Shown piece by piece: positions 10,601 through 18,135 of a DNA stretch of 64,000 nucleotides. This stretch comes from Ceratodon purpureus (lineage: Eukaryota; Streptophyta; Bryopsida; Pseudoditrichales; Ditrichaceae), in NCBI GenBank assembly GCA_014871385.1, contig CM026428.1, positions 6,241,471 through 6,305,470 on the forward strand, read 5' to 3'. The position numbers and the translations under genes were made by a program. Under the pieces are notes generated by a model. It was given only the letters and a program-made list of their open reading frames with translations. It made no database searches and was not told the origin of the DNA. Within the stretch, counting starts at the first letter, position 1, and each line of letters opens with the position of its first letter.

Positions 10601-11143
10601 GACCTGGTCCAGTTTCTTCCTCAGTGTCTCCAGCGTCTCCCCCAAGTCTCCTGGTGTCTGTATCCCTGGTCTTGGTGTATTAGGTCGGCTGGTGTTTCTC
10701 CTCTGCTCCTCTTGAAACTGGTCGTATGCTACTGCTGTCTCCAGTTGAGGATTCCAACTGTGATGGATGTCTCCACCTCCTGATCTTGGAAACTCTCTTT
10801 TGCTGGTTCTTGGTGATGGCATTGAGCCATCATACTTCCTGATCTCATCATCCTCCTGCCAGTTCTTGAAACTGGGACCAGGTTCGCCCTTAGCTGATCC
10901 TGTCCTCCTGCTTATTCCAAGCAGTGTCTCCTGGCTTGAATTTTCGCCCACCAGATCCATGTCAATCAAGTCCCTGGTCTTTCCTTTGGCAATGCTCTCC
11001 TCCGAGCTGGGCTGCCCACCCATGTTCCTTCCTGGTTCAACTGCTGCTCTCTGCTGCTCCCTGAGCTCGTATCTGGCCAGCCTCTCTGCTGCCTGTCTTC
11101 TAGCCAACTCTTCCTTGTCCCACCCTTGGTAGCCGCCTTCCAT
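4694..11143 (-). CDS. Giant Gag-protease polyprotein of the LTR element (2,149 aa from first ATG)
   Basis: The frame is open from 11341, but the first ATG is at 11143. Order along the protein: Gln/Glu-rich coiled coil with repeated MRLWQE-like units (about 200-410); Pro-rich YPPxGGP repeats (about 517-625); a Retrotrans_gag capsid domain (about 634-788); CCHC knuckles CGTCKKLGHEDRDC (about 827) and CFLCGGSGHRSWNC (about 902); FRAQGDQ repeats; an aspartic protease with LLDGGSG, catalytic Asp near 1185; tandem 11-aa and 14-aa Gln/Asp repeats (about 1431-1530); a long charged tract; and a C-terminal coiled coil with a conserved-looking block ending in an acidic tail. Gag forms the particle, binds RNA and is cut by the protease. 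Ordinary plant Gag-Pro is several hundred residues, so this is very large. No RT motif (YxDD) is present. Confidence 0.9.
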   Translation of the reverse strand: MEGGYQGWDKEELARRQAAERLARYELREQQRAAVEPGRNMGGQPSSEESIAKGKTRDLIDMDLVGENSSQETLLGISRRTGSAKGEPGPSFKNWQEDDEIRKYDGSMPSPRTSKREFPRSGGGDIHHSWNPQLETAVAYDQFQEEQRRNTSRPNTPRPGIQTPGDLGETLETLRKKLDQVRSEDRASGEAVPNSDPTRTSRQGQQTTRKQTVQFVQDQFQGPEQDEEEEDRRQLEQIKARQQARRQAEQARRDQQTMEEVYRHQMEELGQATRFKETMQAWEQKNREEIQMKEAMRLWQETKRIEEQDQERQRQEALRSWQEAQRKEEIKQAAQKQEAMQQDLLRQEAMRLWQEAHRLEDQKKKEEERQEATRQSTMYKWQEVLREESQKLQAQQKDMWPGYEQCEVPGGRSGPGKSGEVMGVPVPATAIPQGPAESHFHHQTRPAGPSGGGGASTTYVDHLTGDLYQPEAPQLVYWPGGGAEVGAGATNPGTGFRRPAEAVGGTSYGSRPPVGGGVPVATAASSYPDRPVPPAYPPVGRPGIPPVYPPDGRPGILPAYPPDGRPGIGPVYPPVGGPVYPTVGGPVYPAVGGPVYPPATGPGYPPARGPVYPPVGGPVGLPASGPVSMAYRKPLPYSKYKEGTNPDAHIRQFERTLWHNGETDEQVIINLMGTTLLDKVGAWYENFLESHLYCSWEEVKAAFRRRYRDQTTDEAVYRELKSFKQADREKVQDYYDRFMTLIKCLQSDPGEGFRITNFRAGLVEYIKITTSVAPVKTLTELVDAALRCEENCTDSSGKPTKIEVKKVETTSKPATVTRKEPGQDAPRRICGTCKKLGHEDRDCWYNPANQRGPGVEKDGDVPVGVNVVSAQKPAAVYTPGYQRSPNTRAGNGQQGSYGDKPECCFLCGGSGHRSWNCPLKAQWDQFRAQGDQFRAQGDQFRAQGDQAMKKQDHHVTNVEIEWLDEPQDPVDVASMTRAQRKKAGLPPIEDQSKEPESRKVQTKEDERLRDTMLEALKEIQLKEEQEARAAEQTKTVHSLEVQEMAEVEIQDSEWAGFPDSDVFNYNLKTAQQGPGVPAGTSIREDQEQFYANVVGRRILASPVTVPLGQLLQLAPNMTEIVKAHVFPELRASKDSGQGETAGVEQMTRKGGQPGLIPNLAVDVDTELPMLTVQIGNGTLDKVLLDGGSGVNLITEEEQKRLGLKDPQPAPYRLRMADQTVVEPVGIIRNVKVHIHSIPFLITLTVIKNKEVNEEYSMLLGRPWLIDAKVNHDWGRNLVTIRGNGTVKTVSVSQKKGSGPDLPEVLVCYNLTEGLIDEEEERWLATKQDVLVVETVALPQKDGDQEPVAGAERAYLDQFLTTIPEYSTNGLVEQQKGDSGQVGQEGTSLGDQAGQEGTSSGDQAGQEGTSSGDQDSTSTRQRHTPGAEDQDGRRTKDQGEDQDQQSKRREDQGEDQDEQNKTRGDHGEDQDQQNKTRGDQGEDQDQQNKRREDQGEDQDQQNKTRGDQGEDQDQQNKRRGDQGEDQDKQNKTREDLEADQDSAGLKDQDQDQDNNFFKDQEADQDERSRNRQDQDSKNEEGQNKDQKQLNRWEEGQSSEKRYEGEIEEKIIEKKEKKDEVIKKGAGEKERKQLAVLCGVVGISPLKHEQDIGQQEELCEPRGGGSQGYSRSSCQGREQQELGDQEQELEDQKKEVRDQEDEAAAKIKDQKNGSLEKDEQDTSPNDQEKRVDRLDQENRDQPRWTKDGGGEKNKKEKNEGTDQEKWDQQEVEQEQQRSKDQARMPQESRRGHQGRRMRGQVSSPVLISSSPELVLVSTPTRQQPVSESQHQDQPRNQYQDQPQEQPQEQHQDHDVEDQVQEQDPMDHQEEPVVDFPTGSVGTRIQPGPAGLGDQEDITKEVDQLVQQLQVALAQASRVQMLQGQEDRSGPTYQVLLTTRQAQEEQIRQFTDQLEQAQHQLVVLQEDQDRERQTWVDQGVQAEAVRARRLELEARTSARFRDFDRLARENQQLRQRVELAEASSTQASRGLTRHLLSTTKKQVLDQIQAYSEDQARYSRYLMRFAEAYLSFVYWSEDDQDEGVQEMPDGGQFADDGGASSSGLGTTSGIGSQSGDGPAGTAPALPPVPAPPGPEAAPGGPTSTARGAAPISG
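6543..6850. repeat. 42-bp tandem repeat inside the Gag-Pro ORF
   Basis: About seven copies of a 42-bp unit encode the 14-aa repeat GEDQDQQNKTRGDQ with small changes (KRRED or KTRGD variants). Because the unit is a multiple of three, copy-number change keeps the frame. Two further in-frame arrays lie nearby: a 33-bp unit at about 6905-7005 and a 21-bp unit (FRAQGDQ) at about 8305-8375. Confidence 0.9.
9270..9545. repeat. 24- and 36-bp tandem repeats encoding Pro-rich YPP units
   Basis: On the minus strand these give repeated GGPVYPPV and GRPGIxPxYPPD units just upstream of the capsid domain. The 24-bp unit recurs about seven times and the 36-bp unit about three. They are probably a flexible linker; in-frame repeat growth helps explain the length of the ORF. 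Confidence 0.85.
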
Positions 11144-12288
11144 GTTAGGGCAGTCAGTGCTTCTCCTTCCAGGTCCCTTCTGCTGGTGATCTTCTGGTCT
11201 GTCTGCTTCTCCAGTAAGTCGAGTCTGCTCCTCCAGGTGAACTCTTGGGTAGGTACTGTGGATCTCTGTCCCAGTCCTCCTCTCGTCCCTGTGTGCTTGT
11301 CCTTCGTACTCCTGGTCCCTGTCAGTACATCCCTCTACCACCCCAGTCTGGTCCTTTGTGGATCTGTCAGTAGCTACTGCTCCTACTTAGGTTGGTCCTA
11401 ACTGCCTTTAGGTTGAAAAATTCGTCCTTAGTCTAGTTTTCTACCAGATTTCAAAGCAGTTCAGTCTTACAGTTTGTTTCTAAAGGTCTGTCCTGGTCTT
11501 TCCAGTCCTGCTCCTTTAGTTTTTAGAGAAACTGGTCCAATTTTTCACACTCCTAGTCCAGTTTGACTGTTTTTTAACTAGATCTAGTGATTTTTAGGTC
11601 CAGTTTCCTTTCCAAACTCCTATCACTAGTCTCTAGCTTCCTTTCCTCCTTTCCTCCTGGTTCTCATATTTTACTGCCACATTTTTACCTTAACTTTTTA
11701 CTGCTCTCATTTTTTTTTACCTTAATTTTTTACTGCTTCGTTTTTACCTCTCATTTTTACTGCGTCATTTTTACAGTCTTCACATTTATCTAGACAGTAG
11801 ATCTACGACTGTTTTATTGACTGTTCATATTTTCACTGCTGCTCAAAAATTCCTCATACTGTTCATTGCAGTGCAACCTCAAATCAGTAGTAAACAGCAA
11901 CTTACCTGGTCCTGGCTGACTATCCCCCTTTTGCTGTAGAGCTGCCCTCAGCTCCAGAGATGCGCCTCCTCTCCAGCTGGCTGTTGACTGGTCCCACCGG
12001 TTCTTGACTACACACGTTCTGCCGTCACTATTGATTTGCTCCTCATCATTACTCAAACTGCTACTGTTGCAGATCTGGTCACTGTAACTTCCACGGTTAC
12101 AGATCTGGTGACTGTGACAGTCACTGTCACAGATCTGACACTGCCACTGTCAGATCTACTCCTGTCAGATCTACTCCTGCCCTTCTAGATCGCCACTGTA
12201 CCTACCACTCGTGGAACTGTACGGATCAGGTACTGTCCTGGCGTGTGCAGCTAGAGCCACATGGTTTGAACTATTGCATGGTCGCCAA
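11144..12288 (-). other. 5' leader of the LTR element
   Basis: The untranslated leader runs from the 5' LTR to the first ATG. Its first 200 bases (12288 downward) are dense in AGATCT motifs. They also hold a perfect 7-bp-arm hairpin at 12108-12124 (GTGACTG-TGA-CAGTCAC), a reasonable place for dimerisation or packaging signals. This role is inferred from position only. No separate ORF is convincing. Confidence 0.6.
12264..12288 (-). other. Primer-binding site
   Basis: One base in from the 5' LTR, the minus strand reads TGGCGACC and continues with a T-arm-like AGTTCAAACC. The first eight bases match the complement of a tRNA 3' end of the form GGTCGCCA, as in some plant tRNA-Arg. The rest does not match a tRNA I can name. 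It is not the usual plant initiator-Met site (TGGTATCAGAGC). Confidence 0.6.
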
Positions 12289-13096
12289 TGTGAAAGGAAT
12301 ATTTTTCTTACTCCTTCAAAAATGAATGCTGTCCTAAAACTCTCTGAAATCCTGCGAAAAATTCTGTACTGCCCCTGAAACTGCCCTGAAACTGTCCAAA
12401 ATCCGGGTCCTAGATCTGAAACTGCCAACTTAGATCTACTCAAATCCTGGTGGTATTTTCCTAGATCTAATACATTTTTCTACTCCCCTTGGTCTGATCT
12501 ACAATACCCACTCATTTAAACACCAGATCTACTGGACCCACCAGGTGAATCCACTAACCTGGTCCCTCAAGCACTCATAACTGCAATTTCAGACATTTAC
12601 ACCCAATGTAATCAATTCCTTCCCTTTACTCACTGTAATTCCGTACATGATTCTGCTCCCTACTGATCTCACTATCTGGACCCCCCAGAGTCCTGAAAAC
12701 TGCTCTAACAGCATCCTCCTACAGTCCTACAACATGTCCTACACACAAACTACCATCTGAGAGCTCTGAACTGAGAGAGAGAGAGAGAGAGAGTGAGCCT
12801 CGCAGCCCCCTCTCCCACAACCCCATCCAAAACCCTAGCCGCCACCCCCAAAACCCTAACTGCCAACAGTTTTCATCCGACCACCAGATTTCATCCAACT
12901 ACCAGATTTCATCCATCTGACAGTTTTCATCCATCTAGCAGTTTTCATCCAAAACAGGCAGTTTTCATCCAACAGAGTTACTACAGGGCAGGACAGTAAC
13001 TTAACAGTTTACTGCCCCCCCAGTAACTGCAGTTTTACTGCTCCCCCTACAGTTTTACTGCCCCTCTATTCTACTACCTTAAATCCCCAGTTAACA
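12289..13096 (-). repeat. 5' LTR (808 bp)
   Basis: This is the promoter-bearing LTR in element orientation. It differs from the other LTR at one position and has the same length, including an identical (GA)n run. That run would be expected to drift quickly, so equal lengths support very recent insertion. Confidence 0.95.
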
Positions 13097-13101
13097 GAGG
13101 G
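13097..13101. repeat. Target-site duplication, right copy (GAGGG)
   Basis: Identical to 3740-3744. It marks the insertion point within codon 455 of the interrupted ORF. Confidence 0.93.
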
Positions 13102-14460
13102 CGATCCGGGGAGCGGAAGGCCCCGACCAGCGACTCCGAGATTGGGACTTCCGGTACTCGGATTGAGTAGCTGCCGGACCTTCTTCAGGATCATGTTCAT
13201 CGAGTGCTCGCATTTGGAGAGGATCATGATGATCCTCTGCTTGTCCTCGAAATCAGCCGGCTGCACTACGTTCTCATCAAACAGCCGGGCCTTGTTGATT
13301 ACCGCTCCCGAACTTCCCACCAACTTCCGAAGCTCCCCCAAAGTCTCCTCCTGCTCGGCGTGGAACTTACGGATCTCATCACTCTTGGCTGCCAGTTCCT
13401 TTGTCAGCTCCTGCAACTGAAGCTCTAGCCGCTTCTTCTCACTCCGGAGATTTGGGGCGTCCTTCAACAACTCCACTTCTCGGATCACCTCTTCCGGTAA
13501 GCACCCTCCCAGTGATGTACAGACCCTCCGGAACAGGGTTTCGATCCGATCATAAGAAGCTTGCGCCCGGTGAGTCTCCTCCCGAATCCCCCGAAATAGG
13601 TCCACCGGAAATCCCCGATCGGAACTGACCTCTCTCCGTTCCGGATCTCCCCGGGCCGTAGAGGGCTCCGCGTGTCGTGACACAGCCTGCTCCGATCGCG
13701 ATCTGGACTGAGCCCTAGTAGCGCCAGGGTTCGGAACCTCCTTCGTATCGTCCTCATCTTCCGAGGACGTTGTATCCGAGAGCTCACCTCGCGGATCGGG
13801 TTCCATCCCGGGCGGAATCTCCGAGAATTTGAGGCAGTTCTTCGCGTGCGTATACGTCTCGTCCTCCTTATCGTTCAGCAAATCATACGCATGGTAAAGG
13901 TGGAAGAGGAAGGGGGAGAGCGGGGTCGGCTTCTTTCCGATCGTCGGAACCATCTTCTGCACCACTTCCGCCATGAGTGCGGCCCAATTCACCGGGCGTT
14001 CTCCTGAGTACGCTCCGAGGATGGTATTCCCGACCGTAATGGTAACTTGTGCCGGTTTTTGCGGGTACAGGATCGGAACGAGGAAAGCTAAGACCTGCCT
14101 CTGCCTCCTATCCTTGCAGGCGTCTATCTCGTATCCGTTGTTCCTATGGATCTTCCCGTGGAACCTATCCTGCACGTATTTATCCGTCCGGGTCGCCCAA
14201 AGGAGTCCCTTCTGCTCGAAACCGTAAGCTTCCGCCCACTGTTCCGCATTCCACAGCGTGGGCTTGCCTCGGATCGTATTATCCCACCGGTTGTCCGGAC
14301 CTTCCAGGACCTCCCTCACCATCACCTCACTCTTCAGTAACCACGGCCGTGCCAACAATCCCTCACACCTCATCCGAGTGAGGTCGGTGATCAGTTCCTC
14401 CATATCCGATTCCTTCACTGGAGTTCCGGGGCTAAGGATGCTACACTGCACGTGCGCCAT
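13097..14460 (-). CDS. N-terminal part of 735-aa element-like protein, split by the LTR insertion
   Basis: ATG at 14460; the original sequence runs to 13097 and continues at 3739. Residues about 60-220 form a folded domain with a W-x4-A-Y-G start, a 'YEIDACKDRR' block, LYPQKP and a central PVNWA motif near residue 156. A Ser/Asp/Glu-rich stretch follows, then a coiled coil (about 320-390). I do not recognise it firmly. The domain resembles the gag-like 'putative plant transposon protein' type often found next to plant elements, and it also resembles the protein of the surrounding gene (14938-15467). No enzyme motif is seen. After the insertion the host frame reads only ten LTR-derived residues before a stop, so the protein is truncated at about 464 aa. 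Confidence 0.6.
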
Positions 14461-14930
14461 CTCTACGCCTTACTTCTCTCCCTCTACGATCCGACAGCAA
14501 GAAACCCGGCAATCCAACTGCCGGTGAATCGGAAAAGACAAAAACACCTCACCGCTCTTTCACTCTCTACTCCCAGTTCGCAAAAAGGAATTCCAAACCC
14601 TAACACCCTCGCTTATATACCCCAGGCATAATAAACGCTGTGGCGGCCCGTAATTGCAGCCGCCAACGTACCGGGTTAAACGCCTATCCGGGTCATGATG
14701 ACTTCCGCGTCGCTTCGGATCCTTGACGCGGTTACAGTAACGGTCAGTAATCGGATCATCCACCCGTTCCGTGTCTTGTCTTCCGAGTTTCCGGAATCCA
14801 GGTTCCGGGTACACTTCCTGCGTTAACTGTTTTAACGTTTCTGGAGTATCCGATTTGCGTTAACTACTAATGCTGCTAGTGTCTGGGCAGTTTTTACCTA
14901 ATTAACCAAAAAAATGAAAAATTAATGAAA
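14461..14930 (-). promoter_or_regulatory. Promoter and 5' leader of the 735-aa unit
   Basis: On the minus strand a good TATA box (TATATAA, 14613-14619) lies about 155 bp upstream of the ATG at 14460. A telo-box-like TTAGGGTTT follows just downstream of it. Further upstream are CCGGA-rich sequences. The sequence suggests Pol II transcription of the 735-aa ORF. The 5' limit is not resolved; composition changes to AT-rich at about 14880. Confidence 0.55.
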
Positions 14931-14937
14931 TACTTAC

Positions 14938-15467
14938 GCCGGCTGGGGCTCTTCCGGTTTATTCTGAGTTTCTCGGATCCCACAAGCCTTGCTGTAAGCA
15001 ACCCTGAAATCCTCTATCTCCCCCTCGAATTTCGACTTCACTAATTCGTAGTAAGTCCCTTTCAGAGATTCTGCTCCAACAAACCGTATCAGAGTTTCAC
15101 TCTTCAAGTGTTTGTTCTTACACGAACTCCATCTCTCAGCTGCGTACTGGGCCCAATTCATTGGGTACCCATGGTTAACTTCTGAGACAATAGCTCTAGC
15201 AAAACTCTCTGTAATACATTGATTTTTGGGCATATTACTGAACTGGTAGACAGCAGGATACAATTCCTTCACACGGCTTTTCACTCTATCCGACTTAGCA
15301 CGTGGGTAGTAGTATCCTAAATTCTGCTGCCTGGCACCAAACACCTGGACCAGCTCCTCATTTTGCACGTGGTTTACATCTCTGGAAGGATCTAGCCCAT
15401 AGTTGGGCAATGATACTTCCAAAGCAAACCAGGACTCCTTTCCTCTCTCCACATTACCCCTCTCCAT
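14938..15467 (-). CDS. Exon 1 of coiled-coil/RING-like protein gene
   Basis: ATG at 15467, giving about 177 aa, ending at a perfect donor (GGC|GTAAGT at 14937). The frame matches the acceptor at 1940-1941, so it can be spliced to the coiled-coil/RING exons over a 13-kb intron. The protein has a GYYYPR block, LYPAVYQF and a PMNWA motif near residue 100. This resembles the LYPQ...PVNWA pattern in the 735-aa protein nested in its own intron. A possible upstream acceptor (TTTTTTAG at about 15486) hints at an earlier exon, but none is evident before the transaldolase pseudogene. It may be a domesticated or recent transposon gene. Function unknown. Confidence 0.55.
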
Positions 15468-15633
15468 CACCTCCGATACAACACCTAAAAAATTGCAATT
15501 AACACATCTTAATTGTACATTACTCAAGATATCATTTCCGTTTTAAAGACAATACCAAGTGCCAAATATGCAAAAAACATTCGATTATTTATGAAAAAGT
15601 AATCCGCTTCAAAACAAAAGCAGAACAGATTAC

Positions 15634-17305
15634 CTCGTCTTCTGAAAACGTTGCAGCCTCGGCAACTGATGGGCTCAAGTGTTTTGCAAATGCTTACTTG
15701 TCTTCTACATCAGCCTTCGATTCCTTCAAAGACTTTAGCACCTTGACTGGAACATTGAGATATTCGAGGCTGCATCCAAGTTCCAAAACACACAAAAAAA
15801 TTAGTTCACACAAGCTTGTTTATTAACTTTATTTCCTGTAGGAAATGGAACGTTTCTGCTTTCTTAATTCGTTTCATTTCATGATTTCAAAAAGCCGGAC
15901 TATATGAACTGTTATAAGAGAGAACTCATTGGTAACATATAGTAATAACAATTTGAGTTTTAAGGCAGAAAGGATGGACTTTGCGCTAGATTAATCAAGC
16001 AATTCTCATGAAACTGGCTCTCTAGAAAGACGACAACTGTAAAGTTCTTAGACATCGAGAACTACCCTAGCAAGCTGAAAACATCTTGCTTGTTGCGCAC
16101 TGCGGCCGCCATGAGTTTCGACTTCTGTCCATACTTTTGAACGTAGTTGTTGGCCTTTGTAACCTGTACAATTCCACACAAAAAAACGGCTTTAATTTCT
16201 CTAAAATGGAATGTGGTCTTCTAACTGCTCGAGTCCTTTCTACGTGTTCTGAAATGAATGTCTTGTCAATCTTACGAGTGAAACGCCAGCATCAACCCCA
16301 TTTGCCAAAGCTTCGTCAACGTATTTATCACCGGGATTTGTCCAAGACCAATCCTGTCACAGAAATATTAAGTTAAGAATGTGGAGCAAAATGTTTAGAA
16401 AATTTCTCCAAATCACTTCTGCAACATCGGACGTAGATCAGCATTTTTGAACAAGCAGTGACGTTGATAAGCACGTTTCAAAACATGAACCAGGAAGCAC
16501 TGTGATGATAAGCATCGTCAAATATCTGAAAACTTACCCGGATCCTGCCAACAAAGATCTGAATTATTGATGCACCTCCTTGGGCTGCAGCAGAGGCTTG
16601 AGCAAAGCTGTAGAATAGGTTCCATCAGAATTAGTTAACAAGTTTAAGAACAGTCGATCTACGTACTTGTCTACCAGCCCCCGAAAATGCCAACATCATA
16701 CCATCTGCAATGTCGATCAAGGCCCTTCCGAGCAACATATGTACAACACAAAAATCTCAAGAGATTTTAACCTGTAAACCAGGCTGACATGTGTTTGAAT
16801 GCCTTCAGCTGCCAGTTGCCTTACAGCTTCAATGCCCTGCAAGACATCCAACCATTGGGGCAATACCACTTTCAGTAAATCTGTAACAAAAATTATTGGC
16901 AGTAACCGATCATCTCAAATTTGTTCCAGTAAATCCACAACATATCTGCCATGTCGCAGGAATCTTGAAATGCAACCTGTCCCTACGAACTTCAACTTCA
17001 TCGTCCAATTCGAGTAGCTGATGGACCTGCATTCACAAGACTCAAACCACTCAAGTTGAAAATAAAACCTAAGTAGATGGGGTTTTCTGAAACTCTTCAA
17101 GCACACGATGGAGTAAGTATGGTGGTGCACTAACCTTCACAATCTCACAAAGAAAGTGCTGCATGTACTGTGTTTTATCTTCTATGGTAAAGAGACTTGC
17201 CTCATTCACAATGCCCGGAGTGTCATAAGCCAAACGCGCATCCAGTTCTGTAGAGACCCGACCCGGGACTGTTTTCACAACCTCCGCCCCAACATTAACA
17301 AGAGC
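15634..17305 (-). pseudogene. Transaldolase pseudogene, truncated at both ends
   Basis: Seven exon-like blocks (17305-17201, 17026-16946, 16836-16772, 16607-16538, 16353-16276, 16163-16066, 15769-15634) encode the middle of a plant-type transaldolase. The first reads [19 protein letters not shown]. The second contains FKIPATW, whose Lys forms the Schiff base in this pentose-phosphate enzyme. Later blocks read SFAQASAAAQGGASIIQIFVG and KLMAAAVRNKQD. Signs of decay: the N-terminal third and the C-terminus are missing; TAA at 15694-15696 replaces an expected Tyr codon; the donor after block 2 is AT (ATATGT) and after block 1 is GC. The block order matches the family, so this is a genomic duplicate rather than a processed copy. 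Confidence 0.85.
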
Positions 17306-18135
17306 CTGGCCCACCCCAGTAGATTAACGTCATTCACTAAGGACTTGTTTATGCAATGTCTTTGCTCTAGCCATGAACTAGTACTATAGTGAACTCGAAA
17401 CCGGATGAGTACTGTATACCTCTTGTGTATACTGTTTGTGTATCCTGAGGTTGAGGAAGATGAGTTATGTCGCCTTGGCCATGGCCATGGCTGCTAAGTG
17501 GTTATGGTTGATATTGAAGAGGTCTGAATTTTATCATTTATTGTTGTTCCCCAGCAGCCGTTTTATTACCCTAAATTGACAATCAAGTAGATTGAATTTG
17601 ACATGTTGGTGTACAGTCATCATTTCAATTGGAGTATACTTTGATAATTGTCAACTAGTTCATTAGTCATGGATGAATTCATCCTCATATACAGAATGAA
17701 ACTGTCTTACTAAATAAAGTAATTCATTCGCTCATGGCTCACGAAAACCTGCTCATGGCTCATGTGCTCATGGCTTTGTGCTCATGCTCTAGCATTCCCC
17801 ATGACACTGCCGAGTAAATTTATCCCAAAAATAATGCTTAAATAGGAGGAAGCACTGAGCAGGCATGATATAAGAGTGTTAATAAAAGAAGGGTCTCTTT
17901 TTCCAATTGATATTTAAATAAAATATGGTCTCAAATCCTAAAAAAATTGGAGTTAAAAAAAAAGTTGACCTGTAATTTTGTTAGAAATGGGAAGATATTT
18001 CAGCTCATAAATGACTTGGAAAATTTACAAATTAGCTGCCTCAAAGCAAGGTTTCAAAAAATATGCAGTTTAACACACAAGGAAAACTGTTCAGGGATTG
18101 GACGTCCAATGTTCAGTATACACAAGGAAAACAGT
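17306..18135. other. Intergenic, no feature seen
   Basis: AT-rich DNA between the truncated 5' side of the transaldolase pseudogene and the stop codon of NRPE1. I searched it for the missing N-terminal transaldolase exons on the minus strand and saw none. A short run of GCTCATGGCT repeats lies at about 17730-17780. Confidence 0.5.

Larger units (their letters stand above)
3745..13096 (-). mobile_element. Full-length non-autonomous LTR retrotransposon with Gag-protease only (TR-GAG-like)
   Basis: A complete 9,352-bp element transcribed on the minus strand. It has two 808-bp LTRs, a TGG-starting primer-binding site, a 947-bp leader down to the annotated open frame, one giant ORF, a polypurine tract and a 5-bp TSD. 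The ORF encodes Gag, two CCHC zinc knuckles and a retropepsin-like aspartic protease, but no reverse transcriptase, RNase H or integrase, and the 141 bp after its stop leave no room for them. It must therefore rely on enzymes from a partner, probably Ty3/gypsy-type judging by the Gag and DGGSG protease. This matches the published plant class 'terminal-repeat retrotransposons with GAG domain' (TR-GAG). LTRs differing at one position, and an intact ORF, mean a very recent insertion. Confidence 0.93.

Noticed and set aside
4705..11401. Many long plus-strand ORFs rich in Leu, Pro, Ser and Val (up to 262 aa)
   Set aside because: They are antisense shadows of the repetitive minus-strand Gag-protease ORF, with no domain of their own.
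12255..12289. tRNA-like sequence ending GGTCGCCA beside the 5' LTR
   Set aside because: The T stem does not pair and there is no upstream tRNA half. It is best explained as the element's primer-binding site.
1940..14937. Possible LTRs or terminal inverted repeats of the outer 735-aa unit
   Set aside because: Ends near 1985 and 14870 share only scattered short words (GCAA, ATC-GGATA). I could not find a convincing repeat or duplication.
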